A DNA stretch of 64,000 nucleotides. Origin: Palaemon carinicauda (taxonomy: Eukaryota > Arthropoda > Malacostraca > Decapoda > Palaemonidae). How positions within the stretch are numbered: the stretch's first letter is position 1; every line of letters begins with the position of its first letter. Below are positions 35,097 to 46,704 of this stretch, one piece after another. The DNA lies in assembly GCF_036898095.1 (NCBI RefSeq), contig NC_090728.1, forward strand, positions 92,168,869-92,232,868, written 5' to 3'. The notes beneath the pieces are model-generated. The model was given only the letters and a program-made list of their open reading frames with translations, was not told where the DNA came from and searched no databases. The position numbers and the translations under genes were made by a program.

Positions 35097-36187
35097 TCAG
35101 ATAGTGTGAGGCAAACACTGACTTGCTCCTCCAGAATGTGGTGTCCATGATACTCTGCAAGGACCTATTCTGTTTGAAGCTACAGAGGTTGCTACTGCTC
35201 TAACCTCATGTACTTTGACCTTCAGAAGCTTGAGATCCGCCTCACTACAATGTGAATGAGCTTCCCTTATTAAGAGCCTTATGAAAAAGGATAGCGCATT
35301 CTTTGACATTTGTAGCGAAGGCTTTTTGACTGAGCACCAGTGCTTCTGACTTACCACGTAAATCCTTCGTTCTCTCCAGGTAACTTCAGGGCTCTTACCA
35401 GACACAGGACCTTCTCTAATTCCTCTCCAACCAAATCCAAAAGGTTCGGAATCTCAAAAGCCTTGGGCCAGGGTTGTGAAGGGCTTTCGTTCTTTGCCAG
35501 AAAACCCAGCTGTAAGGAGCAGATAGCCTTGTTATCTCTAAAGCCTACAGTTTTGTTGAAGGCATGAATTTCACTGACCCTTTTAGCTGTTGCCAAACTT
35601 ACTAAAAAGAGAGTCTTCATGGTGAGGTCCTTTAACGGGGCTGAATGCAAAGGTTCGAACCTGCTACTCATAAGGAACTTCAGGACTATGTCTAGATTCC
35701 AAGCTGGAGATTCCTGATGTCCTTCCTTAGTAGTTTCCAGGGATCTGAGAAGGTCCTGGAGATCTTTATCATTAGATAAATCCAAATTCCTATGTCTGAA
35801 GATGGCTGCTAACATGCTTCTGTATCCCTTGATGGTTGAGGTCGAAAACTTACGCCTCCTTTTAAGGTACAGAAGGAAGTCAGCTATCTGAGTCACAGAG
35901 GTACTGGAAGAGAAAACAAAGTTGTCTCTGCACCATTCTCTAAAAACCTCCCACTTGGATTGGTAAACCTTGATGGTGGAAGATCTTGCTTTAGCTGCTT
36001 CCTTCGAAAAACCTCTAGCTCTCGTGAGTTTTACAATAGTCTGAAGGCAGTTAGATGTAGAGCTTGGAGGTTTTGATGGTACCTTTCCAAGTGGGGTTGT
36101 TTGAGTAGATCTACTCTCATAGGGAGGCTTCTCGGTGTGTCCACCATCCATTCCAGTACCCCTGTGAACCACTCTCTTGTGGGCCAA
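35097..36187 (-). pseudogene. Element 2a tyrosine recombinase, frameshifted
   Basis: The N-terminal 278 codons (36187-35351) are open. They include a SAM-like core-binding region (VYQSKWEVFREWC ... TIKGYRSMLAAIFRHRNL) and the catalytic Arg in SLATAKRVSEIHAF. The frame is then lost near 35370-35400, at the point where LWCSVKKPS should follow. The HxxR box HEVRAV is present in a second frame at about 35200. A 1-base deletion near 35176 (GAAGC for GAAAGC) diverts the end, so FWRSKSVFASHYLKQ with the presumed catalytic Tyr lies in a third frame. Not functional. Confidence 0.88.
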
Positions 36188-36239
36188 AAGGGGGCCACTA
36201 GTGTCATTCTGGTGCCCTCATGCAACACAAATTTTTGAA

Positions 36240-37064
36240 TCACATGTGTACTATCTTGAATGGTGGAAAAGCGTACACATCTAGGTGGGACCAGATGAGG
36301 AATGCGTCGATGTGAACTGCTTCAGGATCTGGCACTGGCGAACAGTAAGTCTCCAGCCTCTTCGTTTTCGTTGTTGCGAACAAGTCTATGCAAGGAAGAT
36401 CCCACGTCTGCCACAGGTTCTTGCAGACTTCCTGATGAAGCGTCCATTCTGTAGACAAGACTTGACCCTTTCGGCTCAGACTGTCTGCCATCACATTTCT
36501 TTCCCCTTGAATAAATCTTGTGACTAGACTCACATTCTTTTCTCTTGACCAGTAAAGGAGCTCTCTCGACGTCTCGTAAAGAGACCTCGAGTGGGTTCCG
36601 CCTTGCTTGTCTATGTAGGCCAACGCCGTAGTGTTGTAGGAGTTGACCTGTACCACCCTGTTCCGAACTGAATCTTCCAATCCTTTGAGGGCTAACAAGA
36701 CTGCCAACAGCTCCTTCTGATTTATATGGAGGATTTCCTGTTCTTTTGTCCAGGAACCCGAGATCTCCAACTTTCCCAGTGTTGCTCCCCACCCCAATCC
36801 GAGGCGTCGGAACACAACACAAGGTCTGGGTTCCTCTGTTCTAGAGAGAGACCCTCTTGAAGCTTGACGGGGTCGTTCCACCACCGAAGACATTGCTTCG
36901 TGAACTCTGAAATAGGGATACACTTTGTCTCCAGCTCCATTCCCTTGTTCCAATGTAGATTGAGGTGGAACTGAAGAGGGCGAAGATTCAGTCTTCCGAG
37001 GGAGACCAACTGCTACAGCGAGAAAAGGGTCCCCAGTAGGCTCATCCACTCCCTCGCAGAGCAC
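36240..37064 (-). pseudogene. Element 2a RNase H / methyltransferase-like region
   Basis: The open frame carries INQKELLAVLLALKGLED and VQVNSYNTTALAYIDKQGGT. Element 4 reads VNTDNTTAVAYIRKQGGT at the second site, so the RNase H aspartate is replaced by Tyr. The first RNase H motif, LCSDASDWG, lies in the neighbouring frame (36722-37009), showing a frameshift around 36790. Downstream, IDLFATTKTKRLETYCSPVPD ... DAFLIW ... YAFPPFKI is the methyltransferase-like block typical of DIRS elements. Confidence 0.85.
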
Positions 37065-37230
37065 GTTCGTTTCCCTAGAAAGTTTTGAAGTTTCGCCAGG
37101 GCTTGTTCCGTCCTTGAAGCAGACGGAAAAGCCCGAAAAGCTCGACTTAAATCTCCATCCCCAAGTACAGAATCTCTTGGGATGGGGTCAGTTGCGACTT
37201 GTTCTTGTTTATCAGAAGACCCAGTTTCTC

Positions 37231-38022
37231 TTATAAATTCAACGTCATCTGCAGATCCTCCAGGCAGTGACCGTAGGAATGAGCTCTGAGGAGCCAATCG
37301 TCCAGATACAGAGAGGCTCTGATACCTCTTGAATGCAGCATTCCCACTACATTGGACATTAACTTTGTGAAGATTTGAGGCGCGGTGCTTAATCCGAAAC
37401 AAAGAGCCCGAAACTGGAATACCTCCTCTTTGTACACGAACCTCAGGTATTTCTTGAAGTTCGGATGGATGGGGATGTGGAAATACGCATCCTGAAGGTC
37501 TAACGAGACCATCCAATCATCCCTCTTAACTGCTGCTAGGACTGATTTTGTTGTTTCCATGGTGAATTTTGTCTTCCGTACGAAGACATTGAGTACACTC
37601 ACATCCAGGACTGGTCTCCATCCCCCCGAATTATTGGGAACCAGGAACAAGCGATTGTAAAATCCTGGTGACCCTAAATCTCGCACCTTCTCTATTGCCT
37701 CCTTCTCTAATAAGAGCGACATTTGCTGTTGAATCGCCTGTACCTTTGATTCTTCTCTGTATCTGGCCGAGAGATCTATCGGAGTTACTACTAAAAGAGG
37801 TTTTCCTAGGAAAGGGATTTTGTATCCCTCCTTGAGTAACTGAACGGACCAAAGGTCTGCTCCTCTCCTCTCCCATACTTGCCAGAAGTTGGTTAGTCTG
37901 GCTCCTACCGCTGTCTGAAGACGAATGCTGTCAGACCCTGCTTCGACCTTGTCTTGAGCCCCTCCACTTCGATCTCCTTCCCTTGGGTCTGGTACTACTC
38001 CTGCCGAAGGTTTTCCCCCCAA
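37231..38022 (-). pseudogene. Element 2a reverse transcriptase
   Basis: 263 open codons contain the RT fingers and palm: GFYNRLFLVPNNSGGWRPVL, MVSLDLQDAYFHIPIHP (motif A), FRALCFGLSTAPQIFTKLM (motif B) and SLYLDDWLLRAHS (motif C, YLDDW as in other DIRS/Ngaro RTs). The catalytic residues look intact, but the frame shifts before the thumb and RNase H. The start is not defined, since in DIRS elements this ORF normally overlaps or follows gag. Confidence 0.88.
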
Positions 38023-38106
38023 AAGGGCTGAGAAAACTGATGGGATGGTGTTTCCTACTTAGGTTTATGACTCGAGAAGGATGTAGGCAGAACCTTTCTT
38101 GCTGTC

Positions 38107-39061
38107 TTAGACATAAGTCCTGTGTGGCCTTTTGGCTAACGCGGAAGAAACTTCTCTGACCAGATCTTGCGGGAAAAGGAGCGAAGAAAGAGGTGCATAA
38201 AGAAATTCAGATTTCTGCATGGGCGTAACCCCATTCGCCAGAAAAGCACACATTTGGGCCCTTTTCTTAAGGACACCTGCTGAGAAAAGTGACGCTAACT
38301 CATTGGACCCATCTCTCAACGCCTTGTCCATACAAGACATTATGTGTACGAGACCTTCTGTGTCCACATCCTTCAAAGAATCCATCTTTTTCCCCAAGGC
38401 TCCTAGAGTCCAGTCGAGGAAATTAAACACCTCGAAGGCTCTGAAAATGCCTTTGAGAAGGTGATCCAACTCGGAAGTTGACCAAAAAACTTTAGCCCTC
38501 CTCATGGCCGTCCAAAGAGGGGCATCCACCAGACACGAGAAGTCCCCTTGGGCAGAGACAGGGACTCCAAGGATGAGAGCTTCTCCAGTCTCGTACCAAA
38601 TACTCGATCTGGATGCTAATCTAGCCGGAGGAAAAGAAAAAACTGTTTTTCCCTGGTCCTTCTTAGATTGCATCCAGTCCCCCGTCACCTTTAAGGCTCT
38701 CTTGGATGAGTCTGACAACACCATCTTCATAAAATTGAACTCCTTCGAAGCTTTCCCGAGCGTGAATTCTGAAGGCGGGGAACGAGGAGCAGCAGGAACA
38801 AAGTTTTCAGGGAAAACTTCAGAAAAAACTCTGAGTCTTTTCAAGTCCGCCGACAAATGCTGGTTCTTCGGGTCCTCTTCTTCCGAAAGCTCCTCTAAGG
38901 GATAACAAGGGGAAAGGTGACAGTCGTCGTTACCTTCTTCTGACAGTTCTCGTATCGAAGTAGAGACGTCCTGTTTCCTCGACGTCAACTCCTCCTTATC
39001 ATGACTCCTAGCGTCATGGCGTCCAATTTAATGACGCCTGGCGTCACGGTGTTCCAAAACT
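38107..39061 (-). pseudogene. Element 2a gag C-terminal half
   Basis: The open frame 38988-38107 encodes 293 residues with WYETGEALILGVPVSAQGDFSCL and KRAQMCAFLANGVTPMQKSEFLYAPL, both aligning with the gag of element 4. The N-terminal half is missing because the duplicated segment ends in the 30-bp gag repeats at 39001-39090. Confidence 0.8.
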
Positions 39062-39090
39062 TGACGCTCGGAGCCATGACGTCCGCAGGT
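39001..39090. repeat. 30-bp coding minisatellite at the duplication junction
   Basis: Three degenerate 30-bp units: 39001-39030 (ATGACTCCTAGCGTCATGGC...), 39031-39060 (ATGACGCCTGGCGTCACGGT...) and 39061-39090 (TTGACGCTCGGAGCCATGAC...). Copy 2b has only the first two (44317-44376) before unrelated gag sequence. The third unit ends at the restart of the duplicated flank (39086). Confidence 0.85.
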
Positions 39091-39634
39091 TCAAGCAGGA
39101 TCACTTACGAGAACTGTAACTCGCAAAACATTCAAAGCTGCTTGAACACTCTAGGAGCTCCTAGTGAGTCTTATCAATCACAACGAATTCAAACCCAAGA
39201 CCTAATTGAAATCTTGAATTGGATTGAGCAGTATTCATCAAAGAGGTAAAAAACGGCTGATCCAGATACTATTTGATGTGTGGCTGCTTGGGAACAATCA
39301 AGATTATGCCAAGCCTCGATGTCCTTAACTAACTGTTGAGTAATGTGTAGCAGAAAGAAGGAAGAACATAGAATTCCAAGGGATGTTTGAAGGTAACCTT
39401 GAATGTTGCAAATGGAATGGGAATGAGGTGTAGAATATGGAAATTTTTTTTTGTTTAACTGAATGGCGAGCCAATCAAGCGATGTGGAAAACCTGAAGTA
39501 AGAAACCTTTCTGCCACTCAATGATGTATGGATAATAATAAACCCTTAAACTAAGTCCCTGTCGACTGGTGTGTGTCCTTCCTGGATGACCCTTGCAAAC
39601 AGCTCACCCATGTTAATAAGTTCCCAAGAGCGAA
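39086..39634. repeat. Second copy of the 549-bp flank
   Basis: Matches 33770-34318 base for base as far as I could check. It includes an uninformative 110-codon minus-strand frame at 39189-39521 (also at 33873-34205). Its repetition shows that the duplication unit began outside element 2. Confidence 0.9.
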
Positions 39635-39815
39635 ATGATATTTTCATAATAAAATAAATTTTTGAACATACTTATCTGGTAGTTATATATATAGCTTAGT
39701 CCCTGACGTCACGGCAGAATTTCAAAACTCGTGGCAATCGCCGATTGGATAGCCAGGTGTGCACCCTCTACCCAGGTACCTGGAACCATTCCAACTATTC
39801 CTCAGATCTTCCATG
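39635..39815 (-). repeat. Element 2b 3' inverted terminal repeat
   Basis: It pairs with 45715-45879. The shared block runs from CTGGTAGTTATATATATAGC through GATTGCC/GGCAATC and CCAGGTACCTGGAACC to AGATCTTCC. The outer 30 bp differ between the two ends, as in elements 1 and 3. The same end in copy 2a lies at 34319-34499. Confidence 0.88.
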
Positions 39816-39848
39816 CCCTTAGTCTCTAGAGGGGAGGAGGGTGGGAAT

Positions 39849-39949
39849 TAAATTATATATAACTACGAGGTAAGTATGTTCAAAAATTTATTTTATTATG
39901 AAAATATCATTTTTAAACATCTGACTTACCTGGTAGTTATATATATAGG
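39849..39949. repeat. Element 2b internal complementary region
   Basis: The left part is the complement of the element's left end (AAGTATGTTCAAAAATTTAT...). The right part is the complement of the right end (...ATCTGACTTACCTGGTAGTT). The equivalent in copy 2a is 34533-34633. Confidence 0.9.
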
Positions 39950-40412
39950 TGATTGACACCTTTGGTGGAGGGTCAGAGACAGCCAACATCGTTGGAATTT
40001 GCCTAAGAGTTAATAGACAAGCTTAAGGGTTCGTACCTGTTAAGGAAGCCGACTTCAATGATCTCCTGCCTCATTATGTCCGCTTAACTTAAGAGATCCA
40101 GCGATCCACCCAGGGGGCTGAAGACCCCTAGGAGCTGTCAAACCGGTCTAAAAAACCTCTATGTGACAGGACCTCCTCCAATACCCTTGTTCCGGGCGCT
40201 CCCAAGGAACAAACTGACAACCTGACTGCAAATCAATGATTGTGGAAGACTGCGTCCAGTGTCCACAAACAACCATAAAAATACTAGTTCCAAGAGAAGA
40301 AAAAGGGTATTAGGTTATGGGATTGTAGTGGTAGATCCTTCCCCCACTACTGCACTCGCTGCTACGAATGGTCCCAGGGTGTAGCAGTCCTCGTAAAGAG
40401 TCTGAACTTGTT

Positions 40413-41503
40413 TCAGATAGTGTGAGGCAAACACTGACTTGCTCCTCCAGAATGTGGTGTCCATGATACTCTGCAAGGACCTATTCTGTTTGAAGCTACA
40501 GAGGTTGCTACTGCTCTAACCTCATGTACTTTGACCTTCAGAAGCTTGAGATCCGCCTCACTACAATGTGAATGAGCTTCCCTTATTAAGAGCCTTATGA
40601 AAAAGGATAGCGCATTCTTTGACATTTGTAGCGAAGGCTTTTTGACTGAGCACCAGTGCTTCTGACTTACCACGTAAATCCTTCGTTCTCTCCAGGTAAC
40701 TTCAGGGCTCTTACCAGACACAGGACCTTCTCTAATTCCTCTCCAACCAAATCCGAAAGGTTCGGAATCTCAAAAGCCTTGGGCCAGGGTTGTGAAGGGC
40801 TTTCGTTCTTTGCCAGAAAACCCAGCTGTAAGGAGCAGATAGCCTTGTTATCTCTAAAGCCTACAGTTTTGTTGAAGGCATGAATTTCACTGACCCTTTT
40901 AGCTGTTGCCAAACTTACTAAAAAGAGAGTCTTCATGGTGAGGTCCTTTAACGGGGCTGAATGCAAAGGTTCGAACCTGCTACTCATAAGGAACTTCAGG
41001 ACTATGTCTAGATTCCAAGCTGGAGATTCCTGATGTCCTTCCTTAGTAGTTTCCAGGGATCTGAGAAGGTCCTGGAGATCTTTATCATTAGATAAATCCA
41101 AATTCCTATGTCTGAAGATGGCTGCTAACATGCTTCTGTATCCCTTGATGGTTGAGGTCGAAAACTTACGCCTCCTTTTAAGGTACAGAAGGAAGTCAGC
41201 TATCTGAGTCACAGAGGTACTGGAAGAGAAAACAAAGTTGTCTCTGCACCATTCTCTAAAAACCTCCCACTTGGATTGGTAAACCTTGATGGTGGAAGAT
41301 CTTGCTTTAGCTGCTTCCTTCGAAAAACCTCTAGCTCTCGTGAGTTTTACAATAGTCTGAAGGCAGTTAGATGTAGAGCTTGGAGGTTTTGATGGTACCT
41401 TTCCAAGTGGGGTTGTTTGAGTAGATCTACTCTCATAGGGAGGCTTCTCGGTGTGTCCACCATCCATTCCAGTACCCCTGTGAACCACTCTCTTGTGGGC
41501 CAA
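40413..41503 (-). pseudogene. Element 2b tyrosine recombinase, frameshifted
   Basis: Same as in copy 2a, including the 1-base deletion (near 40492) that removes the C-terminus from frame. One visible residue difference is Leu to Ser, caused by 40755 G. The catalytic Arg context is ATAKRVSEIHAF and the HxxR box HEVRAV. Not functional. Confidence 0.88.
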
Positions 41504-41555
41504 AAGGGGGCCACTAGTGTCATTCTGGTGCCCTCATGCAACACAAATTTTTGAA

Positions 41556-42380
41556 TCACATGTGTACTATCTTGAATGGTGGAAAAGCGTACACATCTAG
41601 GTGGGACCAGATGAGGAATGCGTCGATGTGAACTGCTTCAGGATCTGGCACTGGCGAACAGTAAGTCTCCAGCCTCTTCGTTTTCGTTGTTGCGAACAAG
41701 TCTATGCAAGGAAGATCCCACGTCTGCCACAGGTTCTTGCAGACTTCCTGATGAAGCGTCCATTCTGTAGACAAGACTTGACCCTTTCGGCTCAGACTGT
41801 CTGCCATCACATTTCTTTCCCCTTGAATAAATCTTGTGACTAGACTCACATTCTTTTCTCTTGACCAGTAAAGGAGCTCTCTCGACGTCTCGTAAAGAGA
41901 CCTCGAGTGGGTTCCGCCTTGCTTGTCTATGTAGGCCAACGCCGTAGTGTTGTAGGAGTTGACCTGTACCACCCTGTTCCGAACTGAATCTTCCAATCCT
42001 TTGAGGGCTAACAAGACTGCCAACAGCTCCTTCTGATTTATATGGAGGATTTCCTGTTCTTTTGTCCAGGAACCCGAGATCTCCAACTTTCCCAGTGTTG
42101 CTCCCCACCCCAATCCGAGGCGTCGGAACACAACACAAGGTCTGGGTTCCTCTGTTCTAGAGAGAGACCCTCTTGAAGCTTGACGGGGTCGTTCCACCAC
42201 CGAAGACATTGCTTCGTGAACTCTGAAATAGGGATACACTTTGTCTCCAGCTCCATTCCCTTGTTCCAATGTAGATTGAGGTGGAACTGAAGAGGGCGAA
42301 GATTCAGTCTTCCGAGGGAGACCAACTGCTACAGCGAGAAAAGGGTCCCCAGTAGGCTCATCCACTCCCTCGCAGAGCAC
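41556..42380 (-). pseudogene. Element 2b RNase H / methyltransferase-like region
   Basis: Identical in translation to the 36240-37064 copy, with the same Asp-to-Tyr change (VNSYNTT) and the same frameshift separating the SDASD motif. Confidence 0.85.
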
Positions 42381-42546
42381 GTTCGTTTCCCTAGAAAGTT
42401 TTGAAGTTTCGCCAGGGCTTGTTCCGTCCTTGAAGCAGACGGAAAAGCCCGAAAAGCTCGACTTAAATCTCCATCCCCAAGTACAGAATCTCTTGGGATG
42501 GGGTCAGTTGCGACTTGTTCTTGTTTATCAGAAGACCCAGTTTCTC

Positions 42547-43338
42547 TTATAAATTCAACGTCATCTGCAGATCCTCCAGGCAGTGACCGTAGGAATGAGC
42601 TCTGAGGAGCCAATCGTCCAGATACAGAGAGGCTCTGATACCTCTTGAATGCAGCATTCCCACTACATTGGACATTAACTTTGTGAAGATTTGAGGCGCG
42701 GTGCTTAATCCGAAACAAAGAGCCCGAAACTGGAATACCTCCTCTTTGTACACGAACCTCAGGTATTTCTTGAAGTTCGGATGGATGGGGATGTGGAAAT
42801 ACGCATCCTGAAGGTCTAACGAGACCATCCAATCATCCCTCTTAACTGCTGCTAGGACTGATTTTGTTGTTTCCATGGTGAATTTTGTCTTCCGTACGAA
42901 GACATTGAGTACACTCACATCCAGGACTGGTCTCCATCCCCCCGAATTATTGGGAACCAGGAACAAGCGATTGTAAAATCCTGGTGACCCTAAATCTCGC
43001 ACCTTCTCTATTGCCTCCTTCTCTAATAAGAGCGACATTTGCTGTTGAATCGCCTGTACCTTTGATTCTTCTCTGTATCTGGCCGAGAGATCTATCGGAG
43101 TTACTACTAAAAGAGGTTTTCCTAGGAAAGGGATTTTGTATCCCTCCTTGAGTAACTGAACGGACCAAAGGTCTGCTCCTCTCCTCTCCCATACTTGCCA
43201 GAAGTTGGTTAGTCTGGCTCCTACCGCTGTCTGAAGACGAATGCTGTCAGACCCTGCTTCGACCTTGTCTTGAGCCCCTCCACTTCGATCTCCTTCCCTT
43301 GGGTCTGGTACTACTCCTGCCGAAGGTTTTCCCCCCAA
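42547..43338 (-). pseudogene. Element 2b reverse transcriptase
   Basis: Identical in translation to 37231-38022. The motif A, B and C residues (LDLQDAYF, FGLSTAP, YLDDW) are intact, but the reading frame to RNase H is lost. Confidence 0.88.
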
Positions 43339-43422
43339 AAGGGCTGAGAAAACTGATGGGATGGTGTTTCCTACTTAGGTTTATGACTCGAGAAGGATGT
43401 AGGCAGAACCTTTCTTGCTGTC

Positions 43423-45525
43423 TTAGACATAAGTCCTGTGTGGCCTTTTGGCTAACGCGGAAGAAACTTCTCTGACCAGATCTTGCGGGAAAAGGAGCGA
43501 AGAAAGAGGTGCATAAAGAAATTCAGATTTCTGCATGGGCGTAACCCCATTCGCCAGAAAAGCACACATTTGGGCCCTTTTCTTAAGGACACCTGCTGAG
43601 AAAAGTGACGCTAACTCATTGGACCCATCTCTCAACGCCTTGTCCATACAAGACATTATGTGTACGAGACCTTCTGTGTCCACATCCTTCAAAGAATCCA
43701 TCTTTTTCCCCAAGGCTCCTAGAGTCCAGTCGAGGAAATTAAACACCTCGAAGGCTCTGAAAATGCCTTTGAGAAGGTGATCCAACTCGGAAGTTGACCA
43801 AAAAACTTTAGCCCTCCTCATGGCCGTCCAAAGAGGGGCATCCACCAGACACGAGAAGTCCCCTTGGGCAGAGACAGGGACTCCAAGGATGAGAGCTTCT
43901 CCAGTCTCGTACCAAATACTCGATCTGGATGCTAATCTAGCCGGAGGAAAAGAAAAAACTGTTTTTCCCTGGTCCTTCTTAGATTGCATCCAGTCCCCCG
44001 TCACCTTTAAGGCTCTCTTGGATGAGTCTGACAACACCATCTTCATAAAATTGAACTCCTTCGAAGCTTTCCCGAGCGTGAATTCTGAAGGCGGGGAACG
44101 AGGAGCAGCAGGAACAAAGTTTTCAGGGAAAACTTCAGAAAAAACTCTGAGTCTTTTCAAGTCCGCCGACAAATGCTGGTTCTTCGGGTCCTCTTCTTCC
44201 GAAAGCTCCTCTAAGGGATAACAAGGGGAAAGGTGACAGTCGTCGTTACCTTCTTCTGACAGTTCTCGTATCGAAGTAGAGACGTCCTGTTTCCTCGACG
44301 TCAACTCCTCCTTATCATGACTCCTAGCGTCATGGCGTCCAATTTAATGACGCCTGGCGTCACGGTGTTCCAAAACTGCCAGACCTTCATGAGGGATAAG
44401 AGTTTTTGCTGCATATCTTGAAGTATGCTTAAGTTCGGAGCAACTTGCTGCTGGGGACAAACAGGAGACGCTGCTTCCTCAACTAATTCTCCCTCCACGT
44501 CGCTCAAGGAAACTGCAGAACGTTCAGGATACGAGTACCAATCCGAAGGAGGAGGAGGAGGAGCATGTACAGAAGTCATGCAAGCCTCCGACAACTGTTT
44601 ATTTCTTACCGATGGGGATGGCGGGATGGCCGCCTGACATCTTCCAACTTCCTTTTATCTCCTACCGAAGTAGATGGCCGCTTGGCAGAACTTTCCTCGG
44701 AGCAGGAAGGAAAACGCTCTGGACTGCTCCAATGGCTGCAACCTGGAGCCTGAGACGTCATAACACGACGCTGCTCAACAGCGGAAATTTTCCTCTTGAG
44801 AGGTCTCGACGTAAGACACCAGCCCCGTCTGGGGGCTGTGTCATCCGACAATGAAGAAAACACTTTTACCTTGCTTTTCCCATGGCGAGGGCGAGCTTCC
44901 TGGTTAGCGTCAACAGGTACACTCAAGGGGACGACTGCTTGGGAGCTAACGCCTCTCGCCTCCCTTTACCTGTAGACATTCCTTCTTCCAGGGGTTGGGG
45001 AGCTTGGAAGAGGTCTAGGGCTAGGAGAACGACAGGTCCGAGCAGCCGCACCCTCCAATGCACTGATTTTAGCACTGACACTTGCACTTTTTAATTCCTT
45101 CACATTGGACAATAATTTAGTCCTATCCGCTGCGAGAGACTCAACTCTTTCGCCAAGGGTTTGAATGGCCACCATCATGTCCTTAAGAGTTGGTTCATTA
45201 GATTTTACAGTACTGTAGTGGGATCTGGAACTACTACTACAGGGGAAGGATCAATAGGTTCGTTAACACGGGGAGGGGAACAATCCCTAGAAGAGCGAGA
45301 CATACTTTTACTTCTGATCCTATCCCTTTCAAGCTTACGAGTGTAGCGGTCATAATCCAACCACTCACTCTCAGTCAAAATTACACATTCATCACATCAA
45401 TCATCCAACTCGCAACATTTACCTCTGCATTTCACACAAATGGAGTGGGGATCTAAAGAGGCTTTAGCAAGACGGGTCTTACAACCTCTCACACACTTTC
45501 TAATACTCGAAGAAGACTCAGACAT
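43423..45525 (-). pseudogene. Element 2b gag-like gene (full extent, broken)
   Basis: It starts at the ATG complementary to 45523-45525. The N-terminus reads MSESSSSIRKCVRGCKTRL, then a Cys-rich module (SICVKCRGKCCELDD) closely related to the one in element 4. A TGA replaces the residue after ELDD, where element 4 has Arg (RCNDC); a CGA-to-TGA CpG transition is likely. The frame continues through a basic region, PSPRPLPSSPTPGRRNV, the 30-bp minisatellite (44317-44376) and the conserved C-terminal 293-residue block (44304-43423). Several frame changes separate these pieces. Likely role: coat protein with an N-terminal zinc-binding module. Confidence 0.78.
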
Positions 45526-45714
45526 TATGAAAAAATCCAAAGAGAGATCAAAACAAGCAAGGGTCAAAACAACAATATCTAATCAGTGCCAAGAAAATAC
45601 CAAAAAAACATCCAAAACGAGCGAAAGCCAAAGCCAAAGTGTACTTCACCAAATTAACTGCAAATAACACAGGCCACAGCAAGCGAAATTCCAACAATGT
45701 CACTGGTGAGGCGG

Positions 45715-45879
45715 CAGGGAAGATCTGAGGAATAGTTGGAATGGTTTCAGGTACCTGGGTAGAGGGCGCACAGGTGGTACACCTGGCTACCCCATCGGCG
45801 ATTGCCGCAAGTTTTGAAATGCCGTGACATCAGGGACTAAGCTATATATATAACTACCAGGTAAGTCAGATGTTTAAAA
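45715..45879 (-). repeat. Element 2b 5' inverted terminal repeat
   Basis: Reverse complement of the 3' ITR block, ending AGTCAGATGTTTAAAA at the outer boundary defined by the ICR. Confidence 0.88.
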
Positions 45880-46704
45880 CCTGCTTGTTAAGGGTCTGTG
45901 AAACGAGCCCCTTTGTTGACACTACTGAGTGCTTTACCAAACTCCTTTAGAAAGCTTACAAAGTAGCAACAGATGATGTGTTACCAGTAGGTTGAAAAGC
46001 AGGTAAATTTCCTCCACCTATCCCCAAGTCAGATAAGATATTTAGGTAGCCACTCCATCCCTCCCCAGATACGTCTGTGCAAAGCAAATTCCCCGGAGTA
46101 GAAGTTCTGGCATAGAGGATCCTCACATAGCTACCAGGCTAGATTCCTGCTCCAACAAAACCAAAAGATAGGGGAACACTGGATGCTACCTGGTAATACT
46201 TCCAGAAATATTGGAGCAATCGCCAGGGAGCTGGCTATTAACTATCTCTTCTGTAACAAAAGAATTCTTGTCGACAACTCACGAGTGCAAAGACCTCAGT
46301 AATTCGCTCTCATAGTTAACGGACTAAAGATGAAAAAGAGATGCACAAGCTCTTATGCTCTACAAGGACAAGGGGTATTAAGTGCCTTAGCCTTTGGAGA
46401 GCAAATGGGAGAATATGGCACCATGCGGTGTGTGTTGGTGAGGATCCTTGCCAACAACCCTGTGAGCATGATGTTGCATCTCAGTGTTTTTACGAGTGCT
46501 GAAATCAAACCTGAGAAGTCACCTGTTCGAATCTGTTGCACGTACAAGTTGGAAGATCTTGGTGTCTGGTAAAATCTCCGAGTGTGGGAAGATTTCATGT
46601 TCTGGACTGATCTCTAAGCGTAAGAAGATCTACGTTGTGGAACAGTCTCAGTGTGTCAGAAGACCTTGAGTGTTGAAAGATTCTAGTGTGTTGGAGACTT
46701 CTGG

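Larger units (their letters stand above)
33770..39061 (-). mobile_element. DIRS element 2, tandem copy 2a (5'-truncated) with 549 bp of flank
   Basis: This segment is repeated at 39086-44377 with a constant offset of 5316 bp. Only two differences were noticed: 34555 G versus 39871 T, and 35439 A versus 40755 G. Bases 33770-34318 are flank. From 34319 the element starts (3' ITR, ICR junction near 34596), followed on the minus strand by YR, RNase H/methyltransferase-like, RT and the C-terminal half of gag. It stops inside the gag minisatellite, with no gag N-terminus, 5' leader or 5' ITR. Because flank is included, this is a segmental duplication, not a second insertion. Confidence 0.93.
39635..45879 (-). 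mobile_element. DIRS element 2, tandem copy 2b (full length)
   Basis: A 6245-bp element on the minus strand. ITRs lie at 39635-39815 and 45715-45879, and an ICR at about 39849-39949. The ICR fuses the complement of the left end (to ATGATATTTTCATAAT) with the complement of the right end (TTTTAAACATCTGACTTACC), the junction being near 39912. Gene order: gag (45525 down to 43423), RT, RNase H/methyltransferase-like, YR. All genes carry the lesions of copy 2a plus a stop in the gag N-terminus, so the copy is complete in structure but not autonomous. Confidence 0.92.
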
